Shown: one piece after another, positions 37,556-47,956 of the stretch
Position numbering within the stretch: the stretch's first letter is position 1
Layout: each line of letters starts with the position of its first letter
Origin: Limnohabitans sp. Bal53
GTDB lineage: Bacteria; Pseudomonadota; Gammaproteobacteria; Burkholderiales; Burkholderiaceae_C
Direction of reading: 5' to 3'
Assembly: GCF_003063355.1 (NCBI RefSeq)
Contig: NZ_NESH01000003.1
Coordinates: 292,653-356,652, forward strand
DNA: 64,000 nucleotides
Position numbers and translations under genes: made by a program
The notes under the pieces: model-generated
What the model saw: only the letters and a program-made list of their open reading frames with translations
What the model was told of the DNA's origin: nothing
The model's database searches: none

Positions 37556-38854
37556 ATGCATCCAAAAGCCCTGTTAGATGCCTGCGCCGATTTGGTCAGG
37601 CTGGTCCTCCAATTTGAACACCCCGCTGACGCCGTCGTGTCTCGGTATTTCCGCGAACACCGCTCTTTGGGCCCCCGCGAACGCGCCACCTTGGCCGAAA
37701 CCGCTTTTGCCGTACTGCGCAAAAAACTGCTGTTCGAGCAGTTGGCCCGCTCGGGTTCGGGCGCCAAAGAGCGCAAGCTGGCGATTTTGGGCTTTTTTGG
37801 CCCGCGCGATTTTCTGGCCTCAGCGCTGAATGACACCGAGAAAAAATGGCTCGCGACCTGTGACGCCATTCCGGTCGACGCCCTGATGGCCCCGCACCGC
37901 CACAACCTGCCCGAGTGGATGGCGCAAGCCCTCCAAGCCCAGTTGGGTGAGGATTTCTGGGACTTGGCCGAACACCTGCAACAACCTGGCACTTTGGATT
38001 TGCGCGTGAACATGCTCAACGCCAAGCGCAGCGACATCCAAAAAGAGCTGGCGCAAGCGGGCATCCCTTCTGAGATCACGCCTTATTCGCCCTGGGGTCT
38101 GCGCCTGCAAGGCAAACCCGCCTTGCAAAAAACCGACGCCTTCACACGGGGCGCATTCGAAGTTCAAGACGAAGGCTCTCAGTTGTTGGCCTTGCTGGTT
38201 GATGCGCACCGGGGCGAGATGGTGGTGGACTTTTGCGCGGGCGCAGGCGGCAAAACGCTGGCGCTGGGCGCGGCCATGCGCAGCACAGGCCGTTTGTACG
38301 CTTTTGACGTGTCCGGCCACCGCCTCGATGCCCTCAAACCCCGCATGGCCCGCAGTGGCTTGTCGAACGTGCATCCGGCGGCCATTGCGCATGAGCGCGA
38401 CGACCGCGTGAAACGTCTGTCGGGCAAGATCGACCGCGTGTTGGTCGACGCACCTTGCTCAGGCTTGGGCACTTTGCGCCGCAACCCCGACTTGAAATGG
38501 CGGCAAAAGCCCCAAGCTGTGCAGGAGTTGACCGAAAAGCAGCAAGCCATCCTGCAAAGTGCCTCGCGCATGGTCAAGTCGGGCGGCCGTTTGGTGTATG
38601 CCACCTGCAGCGTGTTGCCCGAGGAAAACGAGTTGATCGCACAAGCCTTCAGCGCCGCCAACCCGGACTTTGTCCCTCTGAACGTGGCCCAAGAGCTGGA
38701 CAGGCTCAAAGTGCCCGACGCAGCCAGCCTGTGCTCACCGGCCCCATCGGGCGATGCCCACCCCGATGCCTCGCCTGCCGGCACATTCCTCAGGTTGTGG
38801 CCCCATCGCCATGCCACGGATGGGTTTTTCGCCGCAGCATGGGTTAAAAAGTAA
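37556..38854 (+). CDS. RsmB/NOP family RNA (cytosine-C5)-methyltransferase
   Basis: SAM-dependent RNA m5C methyltransferase of 432 residues from MHPKALLDACADL. The N-terminal 130 residues form a helical NusB-like or vestigial domain. The catalytic domain has DFCAGAGGKTLALG (SAM), DAPCSGLGTLRRNPDLKW (motif IV Cys) and VYATCSVLPEENE (motif VI Cys), so both cysteines are present. It follows DUF1653 divergently. Whether it modifies 16S rRNA C967 or another site cannot be decided from sequence because Burkholderiales have several RsmB-like paralogs. Confidence 0.92.
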   Translation: MHPKALLDACADLVRLVLQFEHPADAVVSRYFREHRSLGPRERATLAETAFAVLRKKLLFEQLARSGSGAKERKLAILGFFGPRDFLASALNDTEKKWLATCDAIPVDALMAPHRHNLPEWMAQALQAQLGEDFWDLAEHLQQPGTLDLRVNMLNAKRSDIQKELAQAGIPSEITPYSPWGLRLQGKPALQKTDAFTRGAFEVQDEGSQLLALLVDAHRGEMVVDFCAGAGGKTLALGAAMRSTGRLYAFDVSGHRLDALKPRMARSGLSNVHPAAIAHERDDRVKRLSGKIDRVLVDAPCSGLGTLRRNPDLKWRQKPQAVQELTEKQQAILQSASRMVKSGGRLVYATCSVLPEENELIAQAFSAANPDFVPLNVAQELDRLKVPDAASLCSPAPSGDAHPDASPAGTFLRLWPHRHATDGFFAAAWVKK

Positions 38855-38966
38855 TCTTTTGAAGCCCTTGATGGCCGAATTCGGTCGAAAACGCTGTCCT
38901 TTTTGGGGCGGCAAACTTAAAATCTTTGAATTGCCTGGATTCAGGCGCCTGTAGAAAGACAGACTC

Positions 38967-40178
38967 ATGTTGTTGCCTGATTGGGCTTTTTTGGATGCCG
39001 TGGTTCACTGGATGGGCCATGGGCTGTTTGATTTCTCTTGGTGGCAAATGGTGTTGATCACCTTGGGCTTGACCCACATCACCATCGCCAGCGTCACGAT
39101 TTTCCTGCACCGCCACCAAGCGCACCGCGCCTTGGACCTGCACGCGATCCCTTCGCACTTTTTCCGTTTCTGGCTGTGGCTGACCACGGGCCAAGTGACC
39201 AAAGAGTGGGCAGCCATTCACCGCAAGCACCACGCCAAATGCGAGCAAGCCGAAGACCCGCACAGCCCCCATGTCCACGGCATCAAAACCGTTTTGTTCA
39301 CAGGCGCTGAGCTGTACCGCAAGGAATCAAAGAACCTGGAAACCATCAAGCGGTTCGGCCACGGCACGCCTGACGACTGGATCGAGCGCAACCTCTACAC
39401 CCGCTTTTCTTGGCAGGGTGTTGCCCTGATGCTGATCATCGATGTGGCGATGTTTGGCTTTTTGGGCCTGACCGTCTGGGCTGTGCAAATGGCCTGGATC
39501 CCGATCACAGCGGCCGGCATCATCAACGGTGCGGCCCACTACTGGGGTTACCGCAACTTTGAGGCACACGATGCCAGCACCAACATCTCGCCTTGGGGCA
39601 TCCTGATTGGTGGTGAAGAGTTGCACAACAACCACCACACTTACCCCACGTCGGCCAAGTTGTCGGTCAAACCTTACGAGTTCGACATCGGTTGGTTGTA
39701 CATCCGCATGCTCGAAACTTTGGGCATGGCCACCGTCAAAAAGACGCCTCCTCGTCTGGCTTATGGCGACATCCGCCCTGTGGCCGACGAGAAAACCCTC
39801 GAAGCCTTGATCGCCAACCGTTACGAAGTGATGGCGGGTTATGCACGCAACGTCAAAGCCGTGATGCAGCAGGAAGCTGACAAGCTCAAACTGGACGCCA
39901 GTGTGGTGCAAGCGGCTCAGCGCTGGTTGCACCGCGATGCGGCCAAGGTTCCAGCGGCGGCGCAAGCCCAGCTCAAGCAAGCACGCGATGCCAGCCCCGT
40001 CCTCGACAAGATGGTGCAAATGCGCGAAGAGTTGAGCCAGATTTGGCTGAACACCTCGCATTCACGCGAGCAATTGGCTGCCGACCTGCAAGCCTGGTGC
40101 CGCCGCGCCGAAGAAAGTGGCATTGCCGCTTTGCGTGACTTCTCGGTCAAGTTGCGGGCTGTTCGCCAAGCGGCCTGA
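38967..40178 (+). CDS. Membrane fatty acid (acyl-CoA) desaturase with C-terminal extension
   Basis: Di-iron desaturase, 403 residues. Three histidine boxes are in order: HRHQAH, HRKHHA and HNNHH in EELHNNHHTYP. Four membrane helices surround them. The conserved desaturase ends at about residue 270; the last 130 residues are a helical, charged extension (for example KQARDASPVLDKMVQM), which is usual in Burkholderiales members but absent from eukaryotic delta-9 enzymes. Probably adds a cis double bond to saturated acyl chains in cold response. A terminator follows. Confidence 0.9.
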   Translation: MLLPDWAFLDAVVHWMGHGLFDFSWWQMVLITLGLTHITIASVTIFLHRHQAHRALDLHAIPSHFFRFWLWLTTGQVTKEWAAIHRKHHAKCEQAEDPHSPHVHGIKTVLFTGAELYRKESKNLETIKRFGHGTPDDWIERNLYTRFSWQGVALMLIIDVAMFGFLGLTVWAVQMAWIPITAAGIINGAAHYWGYRNFEAHDASTNISPWGILIGGEELHNNHHTYPTSAKLSVKPYEFDIGWLYIRMLETLGMATVKKTPPRLAYGDIRPVADEKTLEALIANRYEVMAGYARNVKAVMQQEADKLKLDASVVQAAQRWLHRDAAKVPAAAQAQLKQARDASPVLDKMVQMREELSQIWLNTSHSREQLAADLQAWCRRAEESGIAALRDFSVKLRAVRQAA

Positions 40179-40198
40179 TCTTTTGGGGCAACCATTCC

Positions 40199-40226
40199 AA
40201 CAGGGCCTTCGGGCCCTGTTTGCTTT
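40199..40226 (+). terminator. Intrinsic terminator after the desaturase gene
   Basis: ACAGGGCC, loop TTC, GGGCCCTGT followed by TTGCTTT, 21 bases after the stop. Eight-pair GC-rich stem. The following stretch to 40442 contains no gene or repeat that I can support. Confidence 0.82.
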
Positions 40227-40442
40227 GTGGTCACAGTGTTTTGATGACAGTGCTCAGGCGCGTGAGACCCCCCTGCGCAGCTTGATCTCCGGTCTGGCCC
40301 GTGAAACCTTTTGAAAATGTCGCTGCGCGCATCAATGAATGTCGAACCATGAAGGCCTGACTTGCATAAAGTCCAGGTCGGTGCTCTTAGGTCCGAGGCC
40401 TGATGTGTGTAAGGCGGGTCTTGTCCAATGTTTTTACCCATG

Positions 40443-40469
40443 AAAAAACCCGCCAGAGGCGGGTTTTTT
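40443..40469 (-). terminator. Intrinsic terminator after rpmG
   Basis: AAAAAACCCGCC, loop AGA, GGCGGGTTTTTT: symmetrical, so it can act on both strands. It lies 20 bases beyond the rpmG stop on the minus strand. Confidence 0.92.
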
Positions 40470-40488
40470 GCGAGGGGCTCAGGCCGAA

Positions 40489-40659
40489 TCACTTCAGCTT
40501 GATTTCCTTGTATTCAACGTGCTTGCGAGCTTTGGGGTCGAACTTCATGATCGACATTTTCTCGGGCATGGTTTTTTTGTTTTTGCTGGTCGTGTAGAAG
40601 TGACCAGTGCCAGCTGTGGATTCCAGCTTGATTTTTTCGCGTCCGCCTTTGGTTGCCAT
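40489..40659 (-). CDS. rpmG: 50S ribosomal protein L33
   Basis: A 56-residue protein reading [14 protein letters not shown] at the start and ending [12 protein letters not shown]. It is the zinc-free form: the CxxC pairs of zinc-binding L33 are absent. TAGGAG lies eight to nine bases before the ATG. It follows rpmB by 26 bases in the conserved rpmB-rpmG operon. Confidence 0.97.
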   Translation of the reverse strand: MATKGGREKIKLESTAGTGHFYTTSKNKKTMPEKMSIMKFDPKARKHVEYKEIKLK

Positions 40660-40685
40660 GGTGTATGACTCCTAATGTTCTGGGT

Positions 40686-40919
40686 TTAGGCTTGACCGCG
40701 TGCACGCAGGTCTGCGAGCACGGCATCGATGCCGTTTTTGTCGATCAGGCGCAGAGCGGCGCTGGAGACGCGCAGACGCACCCAACGGTTTTCTGTTTCA
40801 ACCCAGAAACGACGGTATTGCAGGTTCGGCAGGAACCGGCGCTTGGTTTTGTTGTTGGCGTGGGAAACGTTGTTCCCTGTCATTGGGCCTTTGCCCGTTA
40901 CGTCGCAAACGCGTGCCAT
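40686..40919 (-). CDS. rpmB: 50S ribosomal protein L28
   Basis: A 77-residue ribosomal protein starting [29 protein letters not shown] (in two joined blocks of the L28 signature). Zinc-free type. First gene of the rpmBG operon; a good -10 box on the minus strand lies about 165 bases upstream. Confidence 0.98.
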   Translation of the reverse strand: MARVCDVTGKGPMTGNNVSHANNKTKRRFLPNLQYRRFWVETENRWVRLRVSSAALRLIDKNGIDAVLADLRARGQA

Positions 40920-41084
40920 GTGGACACTCCGATACTTTTTAAACAGCCGGTGCCGATGGGTCTCATGCAGATTTGCACGGGGCCTGGCGCTCCAGCCTCA
41001 CCTCGCCAAGATGGGTGGCGGTATCCCAGATCGCTGGTTCCGTGATCCCGAATGAAAATCCGGGCAGTTCCAGCAAAGCCTTGA

Positions 41085-41090
41085 ATTATA
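41085..41090 (-). promoter_or_regulatory. Candidate -10 box of the rpmBG promoter
   Basis: Perfect TATAAT on the minus strand in the gap upstream of rpmB. The -35 region about 17 bases away is poor (CAAAAA), so the assignment is tentative. The leader to rpmB would be about 160 nt. Confidence 0.4.
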
Positions 41091-41153
41091 GCCAGAAAGC
41101 GGGGGCTTTTTTGTTGTAAGCCTTGAAGCTTGGGGAGTTTTGCCCTTGGTGGG

Positions 41154-41231
41154 TGGGCGCAGGGGGTGACTGCTGGGGTTCAGAGGCGCTTCGCTTTGCC
41201 ACATCACCCCGGCATGCACCCCCTGCGCCCA
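41154..41231 (-). repeat. Long hairpin with conserved 26-nt loop, copy 2
   Basis: Outer arms TGGGCGCAGGGGGTG and CACCCCCTGCGCCCA pair perfectly (15 bp); a 6/6 internal loop follows; then GGGGT/ACCCC; then a 26-base loop (41180-41205) identical to that of copy 1 at 34160-34185. It lies 41 bases after the trxB stop, on the minus-strand transcript side, exactly as copy 1 lies behind its gene. Confidence 0.88.
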
Positions 41232-41271
41232 TTTGCAATCCGTTGGCAAGAATACTCAGGTCCGCAGGGCT

Positions 41272-42246
<975 letters not shown>

Positions 42247-42443
42247 TCATCAAGATAAAGGGCGTGGAAAAAATTCCACAGATATGCATTGTAAGAAACC
42301 CCCAAACACAACGGGCATCAAGGCTTTGTTGCTGGGCCTGCGCATGATCGCCCTCCGGGCTTGCGGGGCTGAGGGCCCGGCATGTGGGCGCATGATGGCT
42401 GCGCCCGATCGGGCCTTGATCGGGTAAGCTTGACACTTCATTT

Positions 42444-44837
42444 ATGACTTACTCACTGAACACCTTGACACGAGATGGCGCTGGCGTGGCTTCACCTGCG
42501 CCTCAGAAGCTGTGGTCACGTTTTGCCCAGGAAATTCTCTTGCTGCTGGGGGCAGGTCTGCTTTTGTTTTTGACAGTGGCTCTGTGGAGTTATCACCCCC
42601 AAGATCCAGCATGGTCCACTTCGGGCAGCGGTGAGGCTGTGCGCAATGGGGTGGGGCGCTGGGGCGCTTTGATCTCGGATTTGGCTTATTTTCTGATGGG
42701 ATTTTCTGCTTGGTGGTGTGTGGCGGCAGGTTGGCGGGTCTGGTTGGTGGCTTTGGCCAAGTGGTTGCGTGGCGCAGGCCCGCAAGACACTTTGGAGCAG
42801 CCCATTTGGCAGCGCAGTTTGTGGGTGTTCTGGGGGGGGCTGGTGGTGTTGCTCTTGGCCAGTTGCGGCCTGGAGTGGACGCGCCTGTACCGTCTTGAAT
42901 CGGCCTTGCCTGGGCACAGCGGCGGGGTTCTGGGTTATTTGGTGGGGGCGGCGGCTGCGCGCGGACTGGGCTTCAACGGCTCTGCCCTGTTGGGCATCGT
43001 GCTGGTCTTGGTGGGTGTAGCCATGGTGTTTCGTTTTTCTTGGGGGCAGTTGGCTGAAAAAATCGGCGCTCGTCTCGATGCCTTGATTCAGTCGCGGCAT
43101 GAAAAACGCGAGATCGAAGAAGACTTGGCTTTGGGTCAGCAGGCTTTGCGCGAACGCCAGCAGGCCCTCTCACCTCAGGCCATCGAGCCCGAGTGGGATT
43201 TGGGTCTGCCCGTCCATGATTCGCCCGATGGCCAGCTGGACTTGCCGCCGGTGCCGGTCAGCAAACCTGCCCCTCGCGTCATTGAGCCGCCCGTGATGGA
43301 GGTGCCGCGCAGTGACCGTGTGGTCAAGGAGCGCCAAAAACCCCTGTTCAACGAGCTGCCCGACAGCAAGTTGCCGCAGGTGGATTTGCTCGACAGCCTG
43401 TCTATCCGGCAAGAAACGGTTTCGCACGAGACGCTGGAGATGACCAGCCGCTTGATCGAGAAAAAGCTCTCTGATTTTGGGGTCAAAGTGCGCGTGGTGG
43501 CGGCGGCCCCTGGCCCGGTGATCACACGCTATGAGATCGAGCCAGACACGGGCGTCAAGGGCTCGCAGGTGGTGAACCTGGCCAAAGACCTGGCGCGTTC
43601 GCTCAGCCTGGTGTCCATCCGGGTGATTGAGACGATTCCGGGCAAAAATTTCATGGCGCTGGAGTTGCCCAACGCCAAGCGCCAGTCGATCAAGCTCAGT
43701 GAAATTTTGGGCTCTCAGGTCTACCACGAGGCCAAGTCCATGCTGACCATGGGCCTGGGCAAAGACATCATCGGCAACCCGGTGGTGGCCGATCTGGCCA
43801 AGATGCCGCATGTGCTGGTGGCCGGCACGACCGGCTCCGGCAAATCGGTCGGTATCAACGCCATGATTTTGTCGCTGCTGTACAAGGCCGAGGCCCGTGA
43901 TGTGCGGCTCTTGATGATCGACCCCAAGATGCTGGAGATGTCGGTCTATGAAGGTATTCCGCACCTACTGGCCCCGGTGGTGACCGACATGCGCCAGGCG
44001 GCGAACGGTTTGAACTGGTGCGTGGCCGAGATGGAAAAGCGCTACAAGCTGATGAGCAAGATGGGCGTGCGCAACTTGGCCGGATACAACCAGAAAATTG
44101 ACGAAGCCACGGCACGCGAAGAGTTCATCTACAACCCCTTCAGCCTGACACCCGACGATCCTGAGCCGCTCAAGCGCCTGCCGCACATTGTGGTGGTGAT
44201 CGACGAGTTGGCCGATTTGATGATGGTGGTGGGCAAGAAGATCGAAGAGTTGATTGCACGTTTGGCCCAGAAGGCCCGTGCTGCTGGCATCCACCTGATT
44301 TTGGCCACCCAACGCCCCAGCGTGGATGTGATCACGGGCCTCATCAAGGCCAACATTCCGACCCGTATTGCTTTTCAGGTGTCGAGCAAGATCGACAGCC
44401 GCACCATCCTCGACCAGATGGGTGCAGAAGCCCTGCTCGGCATGGGTGACATGTTGTACATGCCCTCCGGTACCGGTTTCCCGATCCGGGTGCACGGCGC
44501 ATTTGTGAGCGACGAGGAAGTGCACCGGGTGGTGAATTACCTCAAGAGCCAGGGCGAGCCCGACTACATCGAAGGCGTGCTCGAAGGCGGCACCACAGAC
44601 GACGATGGTGGCATGCTGGGCGAGGGCGACAACGGCGAGAAAGACCCGATGTACGACCAGGCCGTGGAGGTCGTTTTGAAGAACCGCAAGGCCAGCATTT
44701 CGCTGGTGCAGCGCCACCTCAAGATTGGCTACAACCGCGCGGCCCGCTTGGTCGAAGACATGGAAAAAGCAGGTCTGGTCAGCGCCATGAGTGGCAGTGG
44801 TCAGCGTGAGATTTTGGTGCCCGCAAGGGCAGAGTGA
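42444..44837 (+). CDS. ftsK: DNA translocase FtsK
   Basis: Septal DNA translocase that pumps chromosome ends and activates XerCD at dif. 797 residues: four N-terminal membrane helices (to about 200), a shortish charged linker (about 200-330), the motor domain with Walker [15 protein letters not shown] and the Walker [12 protein letters not shown], and the C-terminal winged-helix gamma domain (about 730-797) that reads KOPS. The linker is much shorter than in E. coli, as is normal in this order. lolA follows with overlapping ends. Confidence 0.96.
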   Translation: MTYSLNTLTRDGAGVASPAPQKLWSRFAQEILLLLGAGLLLFLTVALWSYHPQDPAWSTSGSGEAVRNGVGRWGALISDLAYFLMGFSAWWCVAAGWRVWLVALAKWLRGAGPQDTLEQPIWQRSLWVFWGGLVVLLLASCGLEWTRLYRLESALPGHSGGVLGYLVGAAAARGLGFNGSALLGIVLVLVGVAMVFRFSWGQLAEKIGARLDALIQSRHEKREIEEDLALGQQALRERQQALSPQAIEPEWDLGLPVHDSPDGQLDLPPVPVSKPAPRVIEPPVMEVPRSDRVVKERQKPLFNELPDSKLPQVDLLDSLSIRQETVSHETLEMTSRLIEKKLSDFGVKVRVVAAAPGPVITRYEIEPDTGVKGSQVVNLAKDLARSLSLVSIRVIETIPGKNFMALELPNAKRQSIKLSEILGSQVYHEAKSMLTMGLGKDIIGNPVVADLAKMPHVLVAGTTGSGKSVGINAMILSLLYKAEARDVRLLMIDPKMLEMSVYEGIPHLLAPVVTDMRQAANGLNWCVAEMEKRYKLMSKMGVRNLAGYNQKIDEATAREEFIYNPFSLTPDDPEPLKRLPHIVVVIDELADLMMVVGKKIEELIARLAQKARAAGIHLILATQRPSVDVITGLIKANIPTRIAFQVSSKIDSRTILDQMGAEALLGMGDMLYMPSGTGFPIRVHGAFVSDEEVHRVVNYLKSQGEPDYIEGVLEGGTTDDDGGMLGEGDNGEKDPMYDQAVEVVLKNRKASISLVQRHLKIGYNRAARLVEDMEKAGLVSAMSGSGQREILVPARAE

Positions 44838-45514
44838 AACGAATGACAAACTTTCTTGGGCAACGCCGCGCTATTTTGGTGATCGGTGCATGGGCTTTGG
44901 GGTTCATGGCCTTGACCGTGCAGGCCGACAGCGTGGACTTACTGGCCCAGTTCATGAAGCAGGCCCGTAGCGGTAGAGCTGACTTCACCCAGGTGGTCAC
45001 CTCGCCCAGTCGCCCGGGTCAGACCCCGCGCGCCAAGACATCGAGTGGTCGCTTCGAGTTCCAGCGCCCCGGTAAATTCCGGTTTGACTACCGCAAGCCT
45101 TTTGTGCAAACCCTGGTGGCCGATGGCCAGACCTTGTGGCTGCACGATGTGGACCTGAACCAGGTCACGGCCCGTGCGCAGTCGCAGGTGTTGGGCTCAA
45201 CGCCGGCCGCTTTGCTCACGGCTGCGTCTGATTTGCAGGCCCTCAAAGCCGATTTCAAGTTCAGTGCAGAGCCCGATCAGGGCGGTCTGCATTGGGTCAG
45301 AGCCACCCCCCAATCGCCCGATGGGCAAATTCGCGCCGTGATGGTGGGCTTGCGTGCAACGGCCTCCGGCCCCGAGCTGGCCGTGCTCGACGTTCAGGAC
45401 AGCCTGGGCCAGCGCTCCTTGCTGACTTTCACGGGCTTTGAGCTCAATCCGGCCTTATCCGCCAGCACCTTTGTGTTCAAAGCCCCGGCGGGCGCGGACG
45501 TCATTCGCCCTTGA
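44834..45514 (+). CDS. lolA: Outer membrane lipoprotein carrier protein LolA
   Basis: Periplasmic chaperone that ferries lipoproteins from LolCDE to LolB. Signal peptide ends near VQA; the mature domain begins [22 protein letters not shown] and includes [19 protein letters not shown], the usual LolA core. The GTG given overlaps the ftsK stop; ATG at 44843 (MTNFLGQ) is an equally possible start. 223-226 residues. The order ftsK-lolA-rarA is widely conserved. It fits with lolC and lolD located 20 kb upstream. Confidence 0.95.
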   Translation: MKRMTNFLGQRRAILVIGAWALGFMALTVQADSVDLLAQFMKQARSGRADFTQVVTSPSRPGQTPRAKTSSGRFEFQRPGKFRFDYRKPFVQTLVADGQTLWLHDVDLNQVTARAQSQVLGSTPAALLTAASDLQALKADFKFSAEPDQGGLHWVRATPQSPDGQIRAVMVGLRATASGPELAVLDVQDSLGQRSLLTFTGFELNPALSASTFVFKAPAGADVIRP

Positions 45515-45530
45515 TGCGGGCCGGGTGCCA

Positions 45531-46829
45531 GTGAAAGCCGCCAGTTTGTCGCCCCAAGCCCCCCTGGCCGAGCGCTTGCGTCCGCGGCACTTGGGTGAGG
45601 TGATTGGCCAGCAGCATTTGTTGGGCGAGGGTATGGCTTTGCGCTTGGCCTTTGAGTCGGGTCAGCCCCACAGCTGCATTTTGTGGGGGCCGCCGGGCGT
45701 GGGCAAAACCACCATCGCCCGTTTGATGGCCGACGCGTTTGACGCGCAATTTTTGAGCATCAGCGCGGTTTTGGGCGGCGTCAAAGACATCCGCGAAGCG
45801 GTGGAGAAAGCCGAAGCCGCCCGCACAGGCTTGCACCCGCAGCGCACCATCATGTTCGTGGACGAGGTGCACCGCTTCAACAAAAGCCAGCAAGACGCGT
45901 TTTTGCCGCATGTGGAAAGCGGCCTGTTCACGTTCATTGGGGCCACCACCGAGAACCCTTCGTTTGAGGTGAACTCGGCCTTGCTGTCGCGGGCAGCGGT
46001 GTATGTGCTGCAGCCCTTGACCGAGGAAGACCTGCAAAGCATCGTGCTGCGGGCGCAGGCCATACAAGCCATCCCCACGATCGAGCCGGATGCGTTGGCC
46101 CGCTTGCTGGCCTATGCCGATGGGGATGCCAGACGCTTGCTCAACACGCTGGAAACATTGGCCATGGCGGCGAGGCAGGAAAGTATCGACCCGGTGACCG
46201 ATACCTGGTTGATGCGCGTGCTGGGCGAGCGCATGCGCCGCTATGACAAAGGTGGCGAGCAGTTCTACGACACGATCAGCGCCCTGCACAAATCGGTGCG
46301 CGGCTCGGACCCGGATGCCGCCCTGTATTGGTTTGTGCGCATGCTCGATGGTGGTGCGGACCCGCGCTACATGGCGCGGCGACTGATCCGAATGGCCAGC
46401 GAAGACATCGGCTTGGCCGATCCGCGAGCGCTGCGCATGGCGCTGGATGCGGCCGAGGTCTACGAGCGCTTGGGCAGCCCCGAGGGTGAGTTGACGCTGG
46501 CGCAGTGTGTGATTTACCTGGCCGTGGCCCCCAAATCCAATGCCGCTTACAAGGCTTTCAACCAGGCCAAGGCTTGGGTCAAAAAAGACGGTACCCGTCC
46601 TGTGCCCATGCATTTGCGCAATGCGCCCACCCAGCTCATGAAGCAGCTGGACTACGGCAAGGGCTACCGCTATGCCCACGACGAGGAAGACGGCTTTGCT
46701 GCGGGCGAGCGTTATTTGCCAGAGGGCATGCCCGAACCGGGTTTCTACAAACCGGTTCGCCGGGGTTTAGAAATCAAAATTGCCGACAAATTGGAAGAAC
46801 TGCGAAAGAAAAATGCGGCCACAGGGTAA
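45531..46829 (+). CDS. rarA: Replication-associated recombination protein A (MgsA/RarA AAA+ ATPase)
   Basis: Clamp-loader-like ATPase acting at stalled forks, 432 residues. Walker A GPPGVGKTT, Walker B FVDEVHRFNKSQQD, sensor 1 ATTENPSFEVNSAL. The GTG at 45531 (VKAASLSP) is chosen because longer forms run into lolA; another GTG lies two codons before. The C-terminal MgsA tetramerisation part is complete. It ends before a probable terminator at 46884-46919. Confidence 0.95.
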   Translation: MKAASLSPQAPLAERLRPRHLGEVIGQQHLLGEGMALRLAFESGQPHSCILWGPPGVGKTTIARLMADAFDAQFLSISAVLGGVKDIREAVEKAEAARTGLHPQRTIMFVDEVHRFNKSQQDAFLPHVESGLFTFIGATTENPSFEVNSALLSRAAVYVLQPLTEEDLQSIVLRAQAIQAIPTIEPDALARLLAYADGDARRLLNTLETLAMAARQESIDPVTDTWLMRVLGERMRRYDKGGEQFYDTISALHKSVRGSDPDAALYWFVRMLDGGADPRYMARRLIRMASEDIGLADPRALRMALDAAEVYERLGSPEGELTLAQCVIYLAVAPKSNAAYKAFNQAKAWVKKDGTRPVPMHLRNAPTQLMKQLDYGKGYRYAHDEEDGFAAGERYLPEGMPEPGFYKPVRRGLEIKIADKLEELRKKNAATG

Positions 46830-46883
46830 TTCCTGACGGTAATGAATACTGACGAGATCCTTTCTTTCACTACAATCCCGCCA

Positions 46884-46919
46884 CCCCGCCCGGTGTCGCA
46901 TGAATCTGGCGGGGTTTTT
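46884..46919 (+). terminator. Probable terminator between rarA and livH
   Basis: CCCCGCC and GGCGGGG pair around a 17-base loop and are followed by TTTTTG. The loop is long, so strength is uncertain. The sequence TACAAT just upstream (46871-46876) could be a promoter -10 element for a short leader of the liv operon. Confidence 0.6.
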
Positions 46920-47015
46920 GCTAGTGGTCTGGTGCGCCCACAAGGTGTCGCCCGGCTCGAGAACAACAACCGACGCGAAGAACTGTTAAGCGCAGTTCAA
47001 AACACGGAGAAATTT

Positions 47016-47945
47016 ATGGACGTCTTTCTGCAGCAGGTCATCAACGGCCTGGTCATGGGCAGCATGTATGCCTTGGTGGCCTTGGGCTACACCATGGTGT
47101 ACGGCATCATTAACCTGATCAACTTTGCGCACGGTGAAGTGCTGATGGTGGGCGCTCTGACGAGCTGGTCGGCCATCGGCATGATGCAAGACGCCATGCC
47201 CGGGTCTCCCGGCTGGGTCATACTGATTTTGGCCACGATGATCGCCTGCGTTGTTGCCGCGGTGCTCAACTTCACCATCGAAAAAGTCGCTTATCGACCT
47301 CTGCGCAACAGCCCCAAGTTGGCCCCCCTGATCACGGCCATTGGCATGAGCATCTTGCTGCAGACATTGGCCATGATCATCTGGAAGCCCAACTACAAGG
47401 CTTATCCGACACTGTTGTCCAGCACCCCCATTCAAATGGGCAATGTGGTCATCACGCCCACCCAAATCATGATTTTGGGCGTCACAGCCGTGTCGCTGGC
47501 CATCTTGATGTGGCTGGTCAACTACACCCGATTGGGCCGCGCCATGCGCGCCACTTCCGAAAATCCGCGCGTGGCCGCCTTGATGGGCGTCAAGCCCGAC
47601 ATGGTGATTTCGGCCACCTTCGTGATTGGTGCGGTGCTCGCTGCCATTGCAGGCGTGATGTATGCGTCCAACTACGGCACTGCGCAACACGCCATGGGCT
47701 TTTTGCCTGGGCTCAAGGCCTTCACCGCGGCTGTATTTGGCGGCATTGGCAATCTGGCTGGCGCCGTCATTGGAGGCATCTTGCTGGGCCTGATTGAAGC
47801 CATTGGCTCGGGCTACATCGGTTACCTCACGGGGGGTGTGCTGGGCAGCCATTACACCGATATTTTTGCGTTCATTGTCTTGATCATTGTGTTGACCCTG
47901 CGCCCTTCGGGCCTCATGGGTGAACGTGTGGCCGACCGCGCTTGA
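47016..47945 (+). CDS. livH: Branched-chain amino acid ABC transporter permease LivH
   Basis: Permease of a HAAT-family importer, 309 residues with about eight helices. The start MDVFLQQVINGLVMGSMYAL has CGGAGA seven bases upstream; an open frame reaches about 170 bases further but has no ribosome binding site. The VNYTRLGRAMRATSENPRVA cytoplasmic loop is the site of contact with the ATPase. It is the first gene of livHMGF; no periplasmic binding protein gene is in the operon here. Confidence 0.95.
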   Translation: MDVFLQQVINGLVMGSMYALVALGYTMVYGIINLINFAHGEVLMVGALTSWSAIGMMQDAMPGSPGWVILILATMIACVVAAVLNFTIEKVAYRPLRNSPKLAPLITAIGMSILLQTLAMIIWKPNYKAYPTLLSSTPIQMGNVVITPTQIMILGVTAVSLAILMWLVNYTRLGRAMRATSENPRVAALMGVKPDMVISATFVIGAVLAAIAGVMYASNYGTAQHAMGFLPGLKAFTAAVFGGIGNLAGAVIGGILLGLIEAIGSGYIGYLTGGVLGSHYTDIFAFIVLIIVLTLRPSGLMGERVADRA

Positions 47946-47956
47946 TGGAGCTGAAT

